In this document: piece after piece, positions 33,476-47,700 of the stretch
Numbering within the stretch: the stretch's first letter is position 1
Layout of the letters: each line of letters opens with the position of its first letter
NCBI GenBank assembly: GCA_900618425.1
Contig: UZAN01039721.1
Location: 44,872-108,871 of the forward strand
DNA: 64,000 nt
Direction of reading: 5' to 3'
Origin: Echinostoma caproni
Lineage: Eukaryota; Platyhelminthes; Trematoda; Plagiorchiida; Echinostomatidae
Notes under the pieces: model-generated
Seen by the model: the letters and a program-made list of their open reading frames with translations, nothing else
What the model was told of the DNA's origin: nothing
The model's database searches: none
Translations under genes and position numbers: made by a program

Positions 33476-36400
33476 AAGTAAGCAAAATATGTAGCTTAAA
33501 GGAAACAAGTGATTTGCAAAGAGCAACCAAATCAACGAAGTAATCATAAAATAAATGACAAAACAATAACAATTAGTTATGTTTTTATCAAAAAGATGTT
33601 GAAAATATCCGCAACTTTAACGACAGATTCACCAGAACAAAAAAAAATTCCACTGGGACATTTCAATGACGTGCCATGCACGCTTGTTTCAGAACCGTTC
33701 TTTCAGAACCATTGAGTGAACAGTGAGAGCATTTTCACACCAAAAGGATAAACGTAATAAAATAGCGGTCAGGTTGAATACCTCACTCCTCATAAATAAC
33801 ACAAATCTGATTGAATCTTTTTCAGTTAGGAAATCACAATGCTTGTGATAGGAATCATTATCATTAGTTTTTTAACGCCTCGAGACAGATAAGCGGAAAA
33901 TACCAATAAATGAATCAGTCAGACACGTGAATCTCCTCTCCCCCCAAAATTCTTACTTAACTCGAAGATTGGAATGCCTCGGCAGAGTGTTAAATTAAAT
34001 GCGACAGTGCTTATAAACATCAGTTGCAAATGTTGGAACGCATTACGCGTGCTCCGAGCATACGAGGTACTACCTGTCCTATTCAAAAAATAAAATAACC
34101 CTTAGAAGCATGTTTTTTCATTTTAGACTATATCCTTGTCTGTCAGTTTAATTCTTAATTTTAAGTTGTCGCGAAACTCCCGAGTAATAAGCGAACCTGT
34201 AACTGGGTAAAGAGAACATCTTCAGTGTTATTTTTCCATTAAAACCTAGAACGCGAAGCTTACAGATTTGTTGATTTAAAAGAAAATTCTTGGAAAGCCG
34301 TCCATGAGGCGGTTGTTTCGATCTATTTGGCAGACTACAGTTGCAAATGATACATATAAGAATGCACAGGTATATCCGAAACCCACAAAAATCCGTATTT
34401 CAGCAGGTATATTTAGGTGAATCATTTTCCTGCTACAAAAACAATAAGTGATAGAAGTTTGTATTATGAATGTATTGGTTAGTTCCAAGCAGTGTCGATA
34501 AAACTGCTAACCAGCTTGGACCTTACGGAATATAAGTAGTTCTGGTATCAAAGGTATTGCCACACTACTATACATGTGGAACTGAAAGAGGCTTTACCCA
34601 AACGTGCTTCTTAGAGTGAGATAAAATTTATAAATATTACAACTAATAACTCCGAGGAAGACTGGTCTTTGATAAGTAGGCTTGATTACGGAACAAGTTG
34701 ATCTGTGCGAAGCGGGGCCTCAAGATATATGAAACCTCCGTCTGAATTCCTTTTTCCAAACAAACCTTGAAGAAATGCTTTTTCACAATTAGATGGACTG
34801 CACATCTCAAGAACATTCTTCCATTACGATATATTGTATAGACTTACAGTTAAGATGGCTAGAGAATTAATAAACAAAAGAGGTTAACAAACTTGGTTTA
34901 CTAATACTACTAACTGCTTGTATATGGGTAAATTAAAAAAATAAAAGCAGCAAAGACGTTTCTGTGTTGACGTATTAGGGATTCAATTGGCACACCTTCA
35001 AGATGTTGATATGGGTCACGAAACAAGATATGGCTACTTCTGTCTACAGGGTTAGATGAACCACAAGCCTGATTCATCTGATTAAACATCTCGTTTGGCG
35101 GAAATGAGGTAACAATCACAAGGATCATGGAATTTATCTCCAAATAAATCACACGAATATCACAAAACGACTTGGTAGAGATGTACAACAAACCGGAATG
35201 GAGTTTGCAAGCGTCAGTGAATACTACTACTGTGAGATATGCTAAAGACGTAGGAAAACCTGAATTTTGACTGATTTGATGGAAGATAAACATATAGAAA
35301 CACGGTTTTTTTTCAGATGTCTGAGTATCCCTAATGTTTGATTAGTGCATGAAATGACAACTATGAGAGGATGCACCCTTACGTTCCCTGTTAATCGAAA
35401 AAGTAACAAAGTGTGAACATGTTCCTGTCAAGCCTGATGATTTGTCCATCAAAAATTGATGCTTCAACATGCTAAATTTATCTTCTGATGGAATTAAGTA
35501 CATTTCATTTTCTAAGATATATCAGACCATATGAATCAAAGTTCGAGATGGCTGGTAGCAGATCCGTAGAAGAAGAATATCTTGTGAGCCTCAGTCGAAT
35601 AGAGATAAAATACAGTGTTTTCTCACACAGCCACACTGGATGAATCATGTCATTCGACTTATATATCTAGCGAAGAGACTTAAAGACGGTTGAGTTCTAC
35701 AGCCTTTGCAAATAGTAGGGGACATCCTTAGCAGATTATGTGAAACCCTTTCTGTGTGCCCAGAAACAATTTTTCAAACGCCAGACAGGGGAAAAAATTC
35801 ATAGTGCAGTGCTCCGTATAATCCCGGATGATTGGAGTATCGTGTCAGTGCGGTTTGGATTGTAGATATCGACTTGACAAAAAGGACTAGTTATGAATGA
35901 ACTTTGATTGAAAATCAGAACAAAGATGTGGATAAAATCAAGAACAAAGGTCCATATGGAATTAAAATGTGGTTGAAATGGAAAGTTTAGCAAAAAGGGA
36001 TAAATAAGCGCATCAGCCAAACCAACTCGAAATCAATCTCTTGGTTTACATAACTTTGATTGAATGCCTTCAAATAGCTGCATCTTTCTTAAAATTAGCT
36101 AGACAGGGGTGCCTTTTGCTTGCTACCCTAAATCACTGTGTCGGTTCTGCACGTGATTAGCACTATGTTCCGAACTGCAAATAGAAGATTAGCAGTAGTT
36201 GTTATCGATACCAGTAGCAGACTTTGGAACGTATTCCAAAATATTCGCGCTCATTGTTGCCTTTATTTGTTCTTTAGATCTGTGAATCTTCGATTATTAT
36301 AAACGTATTTTCTTTCACAGCTGACCGAATGTAGCCTTTTCGACCTGATACCATCAAATAAGCTGTTGCACGGAAACCAATTTCACCAATGCTTGGCGCA

Positions 36401-37794
36401 TCTCAGCAGAATCCAATTGGTTTCATATTGAAGCTAATTAGGCAAATGAGGGAGCAGATGTCCAATTTATAATTTGTAAGTTTGTAAATTTGAAGTTTTT
36501 AAACATAATCCGAATTCCATAATGTCACCGATGAACGCAAGTTTTGTTATATTGTCTGTTTCTTGGTTCATGGAGCCATTTGACGATCCTGTGCTATCTC
36601 CCGTCTGTGATGTGTGATCGCACTGTCACTTTTGATTACTGTAGCTCACTCTTGCACATAAGATGCTAAGTGAGAATGCCAGAACCGAGTGAATCCATTT
36701 TATCCTACTACAGTATTGTTTTTTCTTTTCTATAGTTCAATCTTTGAAGCAAATGGGATGAAAGAGGAGTCAGTTTCAGTTCACCTTAAAAAGGAGAATA
36801 GCAATCCAACATATCGTTAACTGATTCACAAACAACACTATTGTTCCTGTTTTTTTCTCCGCGGGGTTAGAGAGCCTCATGTAGATAATTTGGAACATAC
36901 AATCGACTATTGTTTTGCAAGATATTTCTCGTTGCTAGAAATTTCTTCTTTAGCTGTTATCCGTTGAGAGCTTCTCCCTCTTTTTCACAGGCACGTGATA
37001 AAAGCACCTGAACCAGCTTTGGTTTAGAAAATGGTCACTGTAGTAGCTTATTGTCACTGTGATACGGACACGAGTTTTTCAATTTTGTACCCAAAACATA
37101 TGTCATATTCCACGTTTACCAAAACCTATCAAACTTTTGGTTGCCCTGAATGTTCCTGCATAAGAATCTGGAGCGACCATTTTCAAATACTTCGTTAGTT
37201 TGGGTATTCCACTGAGTACAAACGCGATCAAGCTCTCAACGCTTTCGTCGTTTGCTTCAACGGCAGAAACCACCAAAAGGTTCAGAAATTTTCATTCTTT
37301 GTAAATGCCATTTGTTCATGATCATAAAGAACGCCTGTGATGATTGTCTGTATGTTATCATGTCTTCGTAGGTGTAAAATGGTATAACCTGATATGAAAC
37401 TGATGCAATGAAGCCATTTTATCACATTTATTTCTCAGTGATTTATACTACCTTGAAGGAGATTATTGCTTAATCTCGAAACATGATCAGCACAAATTCT
37501 CGGTTGGAGACCTCCTGCCACCCGACGCTGAACACATTTCCCGGATCAGTATTAGGGAGGTATCGACTAACGGACCAGAGATTGCGTTGCAGATATCATC
37601 GGAGTAACCCTCTGACATTTTACTTCACTGATTATACTAACCAAAAGCTCCACTTTGTTGTCTACGTAGTATGCCTTTCTCGCTGCCACGGGAAATAACA
37701 GAACTACACCGGAGTCAAGTTGCCTAATCTGGTTCAGTAGAACGAACAGAATATTTATGCTGTTCTTTTAGACTAACTTGAACTCTTTTATGCA
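33476..37794. other. Gene-poor stretch, no gene recognised
   Basis: 4.3 kb of AT-rich sequence with short frames on both strands. The longest is 127 codons at 35293-34910 (minus). None has a domain, a repeat unit or a credible splice frame. Confidence 0.45.
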
Positions 37795-38060
37795 CATTTG
37801 TGTGGTTAACAGCAGACGGGGCAAACACCATAGTCACGAGGATCTGCTGCTCCGCCATAGAAACCAGTAACCTAAACCCCGGGACTTGGAGTGGCGAACC
37901 ACATAAGACCCCAATAAGTGTGGCGTGGCATTGAGCCGGACGACAGCAAAGCTGTCTATCACCAAAGTTGGGTAGCGTTGGCGGGGCTCGAACCTCATAC
38001 CATAGAGTGCAAAGCACGCCAGTGACAGCGAATATACTACTGCGACACAAAAAACCATCA
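37795..38060 (-). repeat. tRNA-derived SINE, family C
   Basis: The minus strand has GTTCGAGCCCCGCC (B box, plus 37983-37994) and, upstream of it, GTCGCAGTAGTATATTCG as the A-box region near 38020-38043. The body continues to about 37795, GC-richer than its flanks. The 114- and 87-codon minus frames over it (38068-37724 and 38097-37834) are explained by this repeat. Confidence 0.6.
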
Positions 38061-40146
38061 AAATGCATTTTAGCGGAAGTATATTTGTTTGATACAAATC
38101 ATAATCTTTTGTTTCATTGATTTATCGATTTATCTACTATTCCAGGGGTTTTCTCGGATGATAGTGTGTTGTGAGTGAACTGTTTAACCCTCAAAAGAGA
38201 CGACCCGAACACTAATGCTAAATAAAGGTGAATGTTTGGAATGCATAACCGCATTTTAATTTGATTCACATATTTATGTGTGTATTATTCTTCATTAGCA
38301 CATTAATTAGAGCCAATATTTAATATTCCGTTTGTCAAGATGTTTATTAGATGTCTAACCATCACAGCAAACACTGTTGATATACCACTTGGAAAGTACC
38401 GTCGATGATTTAATTCGATTGAAGGAATCATTTGTCCCATTAGGTAAAAAATGAAGCCTGAAAATGAATCCAGCGAGATACCATAGGAATGCCTTTCGTT
38501 GATCGATCACGTATACCAGTAAATGGTAATCGTAAATAAGTTGCGTGGTGCTGCGATAGATCCTTCAAACTTGGGATTAGGATCCCCACTTACGTGCATA
38601 ATGCAATCATAACTCAAGAAAGTGATTTTATCAAAAAGATAGTATTTAACATTTGCAAAACTCCTAGTGGAACGCATAGCTTTGTAGCTTTTTAAAATGT
38701 ACTTCGATGGAAGTTGTCTGAAAACGTGAAAGAAGACTTCAAATCACAAGCCAAAGATTAGCCAACGTTAACACGCCTGATAACGCACTCAACAAATTGC
38801 ATTTCGAAACTTAGGACACCTTTATGATTTGAGCAAACATTATGAATAGTGATAGGAAAAATCTGTTCACCTCAAAAAAGCCATTTAGGAATATTTTATG
38901 ATCAACTCTTTATTGACAAAAGTCGGCTTTATGCCGAAATCGGAGCCATGGCAACAAGCAAATATGTGTAAAGCAACTTCAGTATACGATTAGGTTTACA
39001 CTTAACTAAACTGAATGATCGAAGAAAAACCTAAAAACTGACATTCTACCCAAAACTCTGCTTGGTTGTTTGCAGGTTAAATTCGTTGGCATTTCATAGC
39101 AAATTCAGTGCGTACATTTTCTGAAAGCTATTTTAGATACACGAAAGTTGGAACCCGAAAAATGCGAAATAATGTTGATGGGAAACAGAGTAATCCTAAT
39201 AGCTGCCTAAATGAATTCAGTGTGTGCCTCATCCAGAGTAGCACGCGACAGAGAGAGAATAACTTTCGGTAGCGAAATCCTACTTATATATTGCTTCAGA
39301 AGCAGATGAGAATAATATTTTTTTAACGAAGGTAAGCAGAATCGTTGATCCGAAACTTATGGCGAGACCAAATTTGAGTGAGTGTGTATTACTTGACAGA
39401 TTAATTTATTATAATAGAACTAGTTTTGACGTTTTAGACATGTCCCATTTGATTTAACACTACTTGAGCAACCAACTTCATCTGCATTCAGGCTACGCGC
39501 TTCGTTTAATCAATCATGCACTTTTGAGAGATTGAAATTGAATTTCGCCCAAAATCTAGCCCCAAAATGGTTTTAGGTTCCCATCTCAAATGACCCACTG
39601 AGCATGTTTCACTAATGAATACTAGTGAGGATAACACTCAATTCTGCTTCGTCTCTTGTAGTTATTTGACCGATAAGTGAGTAGGAAACTTGAAGAGTTT
39701 CCAGTCCCAATCGATAACTCATTTGAACATACTTTCAATTATTCCATCTCAATACACCTGATAATTTTGTAACTAACTCTGAGCATACTGATTTGACGCA
39801 AACCATTATCAATTATAGAACCGGAGCATGCACTGCCAATGGTAATAGCATATATTAAGGCAGCTTTCTTTAATTTGCATTCATCCCAGCTTTTAGGTGA
39901 GGAAAAACGGTATTTCAGTGTTTGATGCCAAGCGAAAAGATCATAGCACAGTTGTGCTTGTTTGATATCCCGGACGATTTCACTGCATCTCCACATGGTG
40001 TCTGCTGCGCAAAATCCACGGTTTATATAGGCTTTTATCATGACAACAAGGTAAATGGAGATACAATAAAACAGACAAACATAAAAGGATTTAGATTTAA
40101 AAAGACCATACCACCACGGCAAGAATAAACTCACAAAGTATCTTTT
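38061..40146. other. No gene recognised
   Basis: AT-rich. Two frames near the end overlap in opposite directions: 131 codons at 40134-39739 (minus) and 68 codons at 39922-40128 (plus). The plus one precedes the Penelope-like RT and might be its degraded upstream part, but I see no motif. Confidence 0.4.
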
Positions 40147-40722
40147 GTTGAGCTTTTATTACCGGTCTGCACAACCCAATGCGTCTTTAGCTTCTCAAGA
40201 AAATGCGTATAGACAAATCTATGATGTCGCTATGGGCAGCTCGCTAGGCCCAGTTGCGGTATAATTGTTGATGACAAATCTCGAACTAAAGGTAAATAAC
40301 ATTCTGGTGTGTGTTATCCCATATAGAGGATACATCGACGGCACCCTTGTTGGGACGGAAAGTTTAGAAGAGGCTACGACAATTCCGGATGAACTTAATA
40401 GATTCCATCCAAATATCCTGTTCATAGTGAAGCCAACAACGCACAAAATTTCCTTGAGATCAGCACGACCATGACGGGAGGACTGAACGATTCACCGGTC
40501 TGCACATCAACAGAAGACCTGGGCAATATTTACACTTCGATAGATTTATGCCCCAGTAGTATTAACGTGGTCTTCTTAAAACGCTATTTCGCAGAAAAAA
40601 GCGGATATGCAAGAAAGACTAAATTGAGTAAGAGCCACAAAACATTAGATTTTAGCAAAACCACTTCGTTGATAAGTAAAACAAACCCAGAATTGTGTAA
40701 GAAAACGTTATATGAGCTGTAA
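40147..40722 (+). pseudogene. Penelope-like element reverse transcriptase relic
   Basis: Penelope-like elements encode an RT fused to a GIY-YIG nuclease. On the plus strand VELLLPVCTTQCVFSFS is followed, in another frame, by AYRQIYDVAMGSSLGPV (40205-40258). This is the hallmark block with GVAMGSPLGPV in intact copies. After a TAA (40262-40264) the same frame gives the palm motif YRGYIDGTLVGTE (40325-40363), where YxDD has become YIDG. It continues with LNRFHPNILFIVKPTTH, close to the usual N-x-x-HPNI-x-F. A further frame at 40471-40722 (NVVFLKRYFAEKSGYARK) may be the thumb region. No GIY-YIG block is seen. The Asp-to-Gly change and the stop make it inactive. Confidence 0.75.
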
Positions 40723-43700
40723 ACTTACGGATAACTTTGGGACTGCAATGCTAAGGTGAGGATGGAAGTTGTCTGCTCTAAACAACGACTGAGACCGGTA
40801 ATCGTTCGAGCCCCTTAGGCAGCTGACCCCAAATCGTCTATTTGACAACTATGATGCTCACGCCCTGGGCAGTAGAACGTCTGCCTTTGTACGCCAACTC
40901 TAGTCTGACCTACTTCTTCCGATACAAAGCCACCTAACCGGGCAAAGAAACGTGAAGTTTAGGTAACTGGGTGGTGGAACACATTCTGAATTGGTTTTAA
41001 ATTCAGACGCCAACATCAAGAGTAAGTTCGCTTCATAGAAACGACGGTTGAAACTAAAATACCACGTAACCAGCCACAGCTCCAAACTTTCGGTTGATAG
41101 AATACCAGATCAAGGTTTCAAGGTTTCTTCGACTTCATTCATATTTTATAGAATCGCTTGGTAAAATATAAACCTCGATAAACGTGTTGCAAAATAGGGT
41201 TCTCTGTTAGGCATAAATGCCTCTTTAAGTAACATAGCTCTGAACGGTACTGTTTGAGCCCGTAGATTTGTTTTGACGAAATGAATCATATCAAAACAAT
41301 TGCTCAAGATTGGTTGTATTTATGGCACTCAACCAATTTTTCCGCTGTGCTCAAGGTTTGACGAGTTGTTATTGGTATAACTGTCCATAGTTACATAAGT
41401 CTCTCTGATTGACCTGCCGATTTCAAAATCAATCATTCTTACTTATTTTCAAAAGCAGACAGTTTAGCTTCACTCAGCCTTTTGTGGTTAATCAATCCAA
41501 GTCCTACTCTTCAGTTTGTCGGTTATTGAAACCAACCGCTAAGTTGTTATCACCAGAGAGTTTAAGCTCATAGTGGTTAGTTAGATCTAATTTTCCCTGC
41601 ACTGTATTTCGCTCAAGACTATTGCCCAAGAATATGATACGTTTACAGCTAACATTTAAAGAACTCCGCCATTTCAGAAAGGTCTGTGACAAAACTGCAC
41701 TGAAACTGGAGCGTAAAACCTATGCGTTCCGTAGTTAGTTCCGTCGATCCATTGCTACTTCTCTCCCACTTTTTCACTGCTCTTACATTTTTTGCTGAAA
41801 GTCACAGTGTTGGCGTTTTGTAACTAAAATTAAAAAGATGGTTATCAAAATTGGTAAAAATACGAATCTCAATCAGTTTAAAATCAGCATGAATAGCTCC
41901 GGAATTTGAAGTCGTGTTCATCACTCAACTGCTATAGAAGGTTTTATTTCGCTGTAAGAGGATCTTCAACGCCATGACGAGTCTCTCCCTGGTTCTTTTT
42001 TTGCATCAAGAGCTTTGTTAAACATTACTCGTGTTTTCTGTCACCCGTGCATTCACATCTCTGTGATGCTTCTTCACAACCCAATGTATTAAAATTGACG
42101 TAGAAAGTTCAAAGCAAAACCTTACCAAATTAGGCACGTTGATCAATCACTCGGAATAGTTGAAATGTTTGAGAATAAATTTCATTTGTGACTCGTTCTG
42201 TTGTCAAATAAGTCAATTAATGCGGTTGCTGAATGTCATTACAAGCATATGTTACGTGTTTCCGATATCAGATTCGTCTCTCATGTGTTTGTTTGATCTC
42301 ACTCTGGTCACCCCACCCCCGAAAGAGCTGTTTTGATTCGATTGCGAGGAATATGCGTCTAATTTGTTTAGAAGCAGCTTATTGAAGACGAATCATTCCA
42401 AATCACGCAATATCATCACGATTTTCAACATATCAGTGACTGATTCGGAAGTGAATAACAAGCCTCCGTGGCATCAATCAAATCGATACGAAATTAACTC
42501 GCACAAGTTCATCGATATACTAATTGCAGTTACGCACACTCCACAAATCAATTAATCAGGTTAGAATAAGAAACTGCAATCGCTAAACGCACACGTAAGT
42601 TGACATAGCAGTTTTCGACAATTCCTTGTTTGATGAGCTGGCTTTAAATTCGAATTTCCAAAAGATAAGTGGCCAATGAAAAAACGATCGTATTTTTTTA
42701 AAACTACACAGGATCATTTTCAAAGCCAAACTAAATACAATTGAAACGCAAAAAAGTGCTTCGTTGAATATGAACACAGTCTATTTCACAGTCTATTCGT
42801 CGCCGTGTTTATGAAGGAGAACAACACAGTTGGCGCCCCCAATTATGTTTAATGAATACTAACATGCAAGTGATCATCGTCGGAATTGGTAAATGATCAA
42901 AGTCTCCAATTACTTGTAAATAGATAAAGTTAATTGCTTGTGTATGATAAAGTCGAATAGAAGAAGTTCAATTTTTATTGTTATATTTTATAAAAAAGTG
43001 CCAGCTGCGCGCTATTGGTTTCACTGGTTATCAAACCGTGTTTAGGCGCTGCCGTGTGAGAGGCACACGGTCGTTGTATTTGGCAAATCAACGATACCAA
43101 TACGTAAGAACGGTCTGTAGTGGGCGCATTCCTTTTTGCATCTAGAGCAAATCGTGGACTTGAATATTATGGATATGGCTCTAAAAATCCACAAATGAAA
43201 GAAATGTCATTCAAAGTATCACGATCCCTCAAAACGTCAATCTCAGCAGTAACACGGACCGAGGAGCTGCAATTGAAAACTTTTGCATCTAAAATCAGTT
43301 TACGAATGCAAAACACGAACCCTTACCGATGACGAAACCTACATATACATAAGATTAAATGGTTGAGACTTTATTTCCAGTTGAGAACAATGATTTTTTT
43401 AGGCAAACATCACCCCATCTAGAACGAATAAAGGCATGTTTCCGCTCCCGAGGCACTCTGCTAAACTTGTGTTCTCGCCGTTACTTTTACAGTAATAAGA
43501 AGAACTAAATAATATCAGGCTCATATGGTAGCTCTGTGTATCTCCTGCTGCGGTACGTTTCTACTCATTTAGCCGAGCACAAGTTTCAATTCTCTTATTC
43601 AATCAAAATCGGTGTATGCACTTTTATCAATAAATCAATTGCTACACAACTCAAATAATATCGTCGTAAATTTAAAATCAGGTGACACCAAGCACTGGTG

Positions 43701-44554
43701 TTATTTTCAACTTATAGGAATGAAACTCTGAGTATCTTCATTAAAATACTACTATTCTGTTTCTTATAGCTTTTCAACAGTGATGTTTCCTTGTTTTTCT
43801 CTCTTCCGATCACGAGTTTTTATTTTCTCAAAGTGATTCATTAACCTGCTGAAAATCATCAACAGTTACAAATGTAAATAGTTGTTACATACTACTAGAA
43901 CTTTGGTTTCATGGTGCAAGACTGGAGGTTTCATCGGGTTAGCTAATTTAAAGATGATGATTTATATCACTGTTTGTTTCTTCAATCGACCTGGTGGCCA
44001 CGCTTGCGCTAATTGTCATCGTTGTTGCTGCTGTTTCCTATCGATTCGCCATTTTTCGATTCACTTTACCGATTTCGGCTTCTAATCTCCTTAATCCTAT
44101 GTTCTCCTCAAAACATATCACATCACGTTATTTCAGTCAACTGAAGCGTTTCTCACATCTTTTTAGCTGCCGCCGTTGAAATACTTGTTGTTCCAGTTCC
44201 GGAAAACTTTGAACTTTACGCGTCTTTTTTTCACGCGTTCGCCTTTTACATTAGTTACAAGACAACAAAGCTATTGTATCCTGGAGTTGTTAAACGTCTT
44301 CCTGTCATTTTTTACGAAAACTACTTTTTTCGGGTTTCATTTGTATGCACTTCTAAAGTGTGGGTTAGATAACAACCACATTTACTCATGCATAGCTATC
44401 ATAATATTCACTACTCTTGTTCACCCATATTCAGCTTTAGGCACAATCAACCATGTTAGCATGGAACGATTTTCATTGTCTGGTATGCTCAATACTCGAC
44501 TTTTCTGTTCAACTTTTAAATCTTTTTATTAAATAGACAGTGATACAATTTCGA
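40723..44554. other. Gene-poor stretch, no gene recognised
   Basis: At 40740-41060 composition is somewhat GC-richer, with a B-box-like cgttcgagcccc near 40803; a worn SINE is possible. The rest is AT-rich. The overlapping plus frames at 43882-44532 are hydrophobic noise without domain. Confidence 0.4.
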
Positions 44555-44720
44555 GGAAGGGTTGAGCGGTCTATCCAAAGGCGGGCTGTCATGAAACCCA
44601 CAATGGGACAGTCAGGCGGTGGTGTTTGGATTCGAACACACGAACCCCAGGGAGGTGATTTCGTGAATTCACCACCGGGCCACCGAACCCCGTCTTCGTG
44701 TAGAATGGCTCTAACTTGGT
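44555..44720 (-). repeat. tRNA-derived SINE, family A, copy 3
   Basis: This is the best preserved copy of the family. The minus strand reads TGGCCCGGTGGT (A box, plus 44671-44682) and, about 40 nt on, GTTCGAATCC (B box, plus 44628-44637), followed by ACCACCG. The body reaches about 44555 with gggctgtcatg and acccacaatggg shared with the copies at 19.5 and 7.8 kb. The 104-codon plus frame at 44540-44854 is explained by it. Confidence 0.75.
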
Positions 44721-47700
44721 TTATTTACACTGAGTGTCAGAAAACGTTAAATCGTTGGTATTGTCCAGCAACGGTAGATCACGTGGTACAAATCAGCATC
44801 CTAAGATTTCACTTCACATATTTGCCTAATTACAGTCTACGGATTTGGAAATAAACTTTACTGTATACAACTACCCAAATCGTATTGTTTGTGTAGGGTG
44901 GCCAAGGTTGTTACTATATACAACTGTAAATTATTTGTGGTCTATCTGTGAAATACTTTTCAATTATAACTACATTGGTTTACCACTTAACCTACCATAG
45001 CACAGCTATGAACATGAATGGATATATCAGGCCCCGTTGCGGTTATATCAACATCGATCTTGCTTTCAATTAAAATTTAAATTATTCACTTATGCCTGTA
45101 TTGAATTGAGGCAACCATCAGTATACGTACTCGAATTTAATATATGTTTGGTCATTGGCAGAAGATATACGATTAAGCGGGTGCGGGATAGGAATTTCAA
45201 ATACAGTAATCAATTGCCATGACAGATTCAGGAGAAATATCGTTAACTTTTACGAGAATCCTAATGTGCTTCGTTTGTTCCATAGTATTCAATTATTTAA
45301 AAAATGACCATTTTTAAAATACCTTAGTGGACCACCATTAGGTGAGTATTCATTTTGTATCATAATCATTGTTTGGGCATGTGTTTATTCAATAACTGTT
45401 TATAGGTCACTTGCAAAGCGATCATGACTTTAATTACAGTTATCCGTTTATGGGTCATTTCTCTTCGTCAAAGATGAATAAAAATATCGTTCATCAGTGC
45501 ATGTGTCCATAAGTCGGGATGGAAACAGCAGCATTTATCTTAACAGCACCGTTGGCGAGTCATTTGCTTTTCATTCGTCTAAGGTCAAATAGTTCACGTT
45601 TATGGTTTGCCATGTTATTTCGCACCTGTCGAGAAAAAAACTTCACGTTAACCCCCTCCCTGCTCAGTTTCATGAAGAGTATTGAGGACAATCTAAAATG
45701 AGCGTGTCCTGAAATCTTGTGTATTGTGATAGAAATATCACTGAAACGTATCGTGCTTATTTCCATCCTCCGGATCATGACCGTTTGCCTCGTGTCGGTC
45801 TGCATGACACGCAAGTTGGTGGGGTGACGATTTGCAGCCTATACCAAACCGAAGCTAATCAGTGGTCTTATATATATTGAGCGTCTTTTACGTATGCAAC
45901 TAGGCTTTTGAGCACTATACTTCTATGGTTCGGCGAATTTACATTAATGTTTTTCTTTTATTTCCACCAGACAACATGTTGTTAGGAAGAGTCGGTTAAT
46001 AACATTCAACTCTAATCAGAAATTGCATCCTTATTATCACACAAAAATTTTTTTAAAGTATTCGATGCTATGTGTAGCATTATTAGTCGCCACCTGATCC
46101 TGGAATCGTGTGTAAAGACAGCATACTTCACTCTCATTTTGACCATTCACGTTGTTCACTTTTCCTATTGATTCTTATATATGAAGCTAAGGCCCAAAGC
46201 ATAGATTATTATTAAGAGTGTCTACCTTAAGTAATCGGCGTTGGTAGTGACATTCTTGTTGATCTGACAAAGTCTCTTCAAAAAGCAATTCAGCTTTTAC
46301 GTAAGTAATAGACAACAGTGCTTAAATGGGCAATGTCCCAGGTAACAGATTAACTTAAACAACCCAAATTGTTGAAATGGATATTTGGGGTGATAGGAAC
46401 TATGATGCTTTGTCGGTTCTTTAATATATTTTTGCTTTTTTTAGGTTTTGAGTTAGAGTTCTACCGTAAGTTTGGAAATTGTGGAAATATAGTAGGTCTA
46501 TCTAATTTATTTTTTCCATTAAACAACCTCCTTTTTCCGGGGGAGGGGAGAGCATAGCTTGCCGAATGTCATATCTGACGTGTGTCCCTGTGCATTGGCC
46601 AATGTAAATTGTGATGTTTGTAATAATAAATACAGCGCTTGTCCATTTGAATCCATCAGTCGCCCTATCCGTGCAAAACGCATTTTTCCTCTGGTGACCA
46701 GTTTTACGAAGGAGAACCTATAAGAACAAACACTTTTATCAAGCACAACGACCATCAGGCTGTATGACTCGGAATGAACGAAATACGTCTCCCGAATCTG
46801 CACGGAATATAGGGGCAACGGAAATTCTCCTGCACCAAGTAGTCACATTCTCAAACAACCGAAGTGGAATTTTCAGTCAAACTGCCGCAGTAGTTACAAA
46901 ATTATCTGATAATCAGTGTAGACCTGGTATAGGTGAAACCGAGCTCTGGTGCATTACTGCTCAGCAATGTCAATCACGTCATTTAGTCTGTCCCCAGAAC
47001 TGATATCTCTACATAGCAGGGAACGTAGACACGCGTGCAGGGACTGGAAGGGAGCTGCGTGTGTATTTGCTTGTGCAACTGAGGTTTCAGGCTACGCAGA
47101 ACTGCGCCAACGATCTGTAGTTTTCAACCGCTGGTTGTCTGCAGCAGTGCGACTGGTGCACAATAATTTATGATGCATCTGTACAGCTGATAGGTTATCC
47201 TAGCTTAAAATGTGCAAAAAAAGTGAAATTCCCAAACATACATAACCACTGTGGATGGTACAGTTGTTTTGCAACAAAATCATTGTCCTCATTTATTAAA
47301 CAGCATGTTTTTTTCACCGAAAATATCTTTAGTGACCGGAAAACAGTACTCATCAATTGTTTTGTTTTGACTGCAATGTGTGAGCAAGGAGGATTGCTGT
47401 GTCCCTGTATGCACTTGTACCATGAACCCCGTAGTAGGGAGACGGAACGTTTACATGATCGATTGCTGACAATATACACAAATGTTTCCTTCTTTTGAAA
47501 ATTCTCTTTTTGGTTTAGCACATCCAATTTTGACCACCGATAACCGGGTGAAGTTTGCTCTGTGAGTACAAAAATAAAACTTTCGTGCACCATGTTGCAT
47601 TCCTAATTTTTTGCGGACGAACAAAACTTCGTTTATTCCGAAAAAGCAGCATCACTGCAAGTCTGTCAAACGCTGTTTATTCAATTACTTTCAAATGACT

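Noticed and set aside
37724..38097. 114- and 87-codon minus frames
   Set aside because: They cover a tRNA-derived SINE with A and B boxes. Non-coding.
39739..40134. 131-codon minus-strand frame opposite a plus frame
   Set aside because: Hydrophobic and Cys-rich without domain. Adjacent to the plus-strand Penelope relic.
40740..40815. B-box-like cgttcgagcccc, possible tRNA gene
   Set aside because: No credible A box at the right distance and no acceptor stem pairing. At best a worn SINE.
47195..47593. 132-codon minus-strand frame
   Set aside because: The opposite strand is also open (47223-47498). No motif or supporting context.
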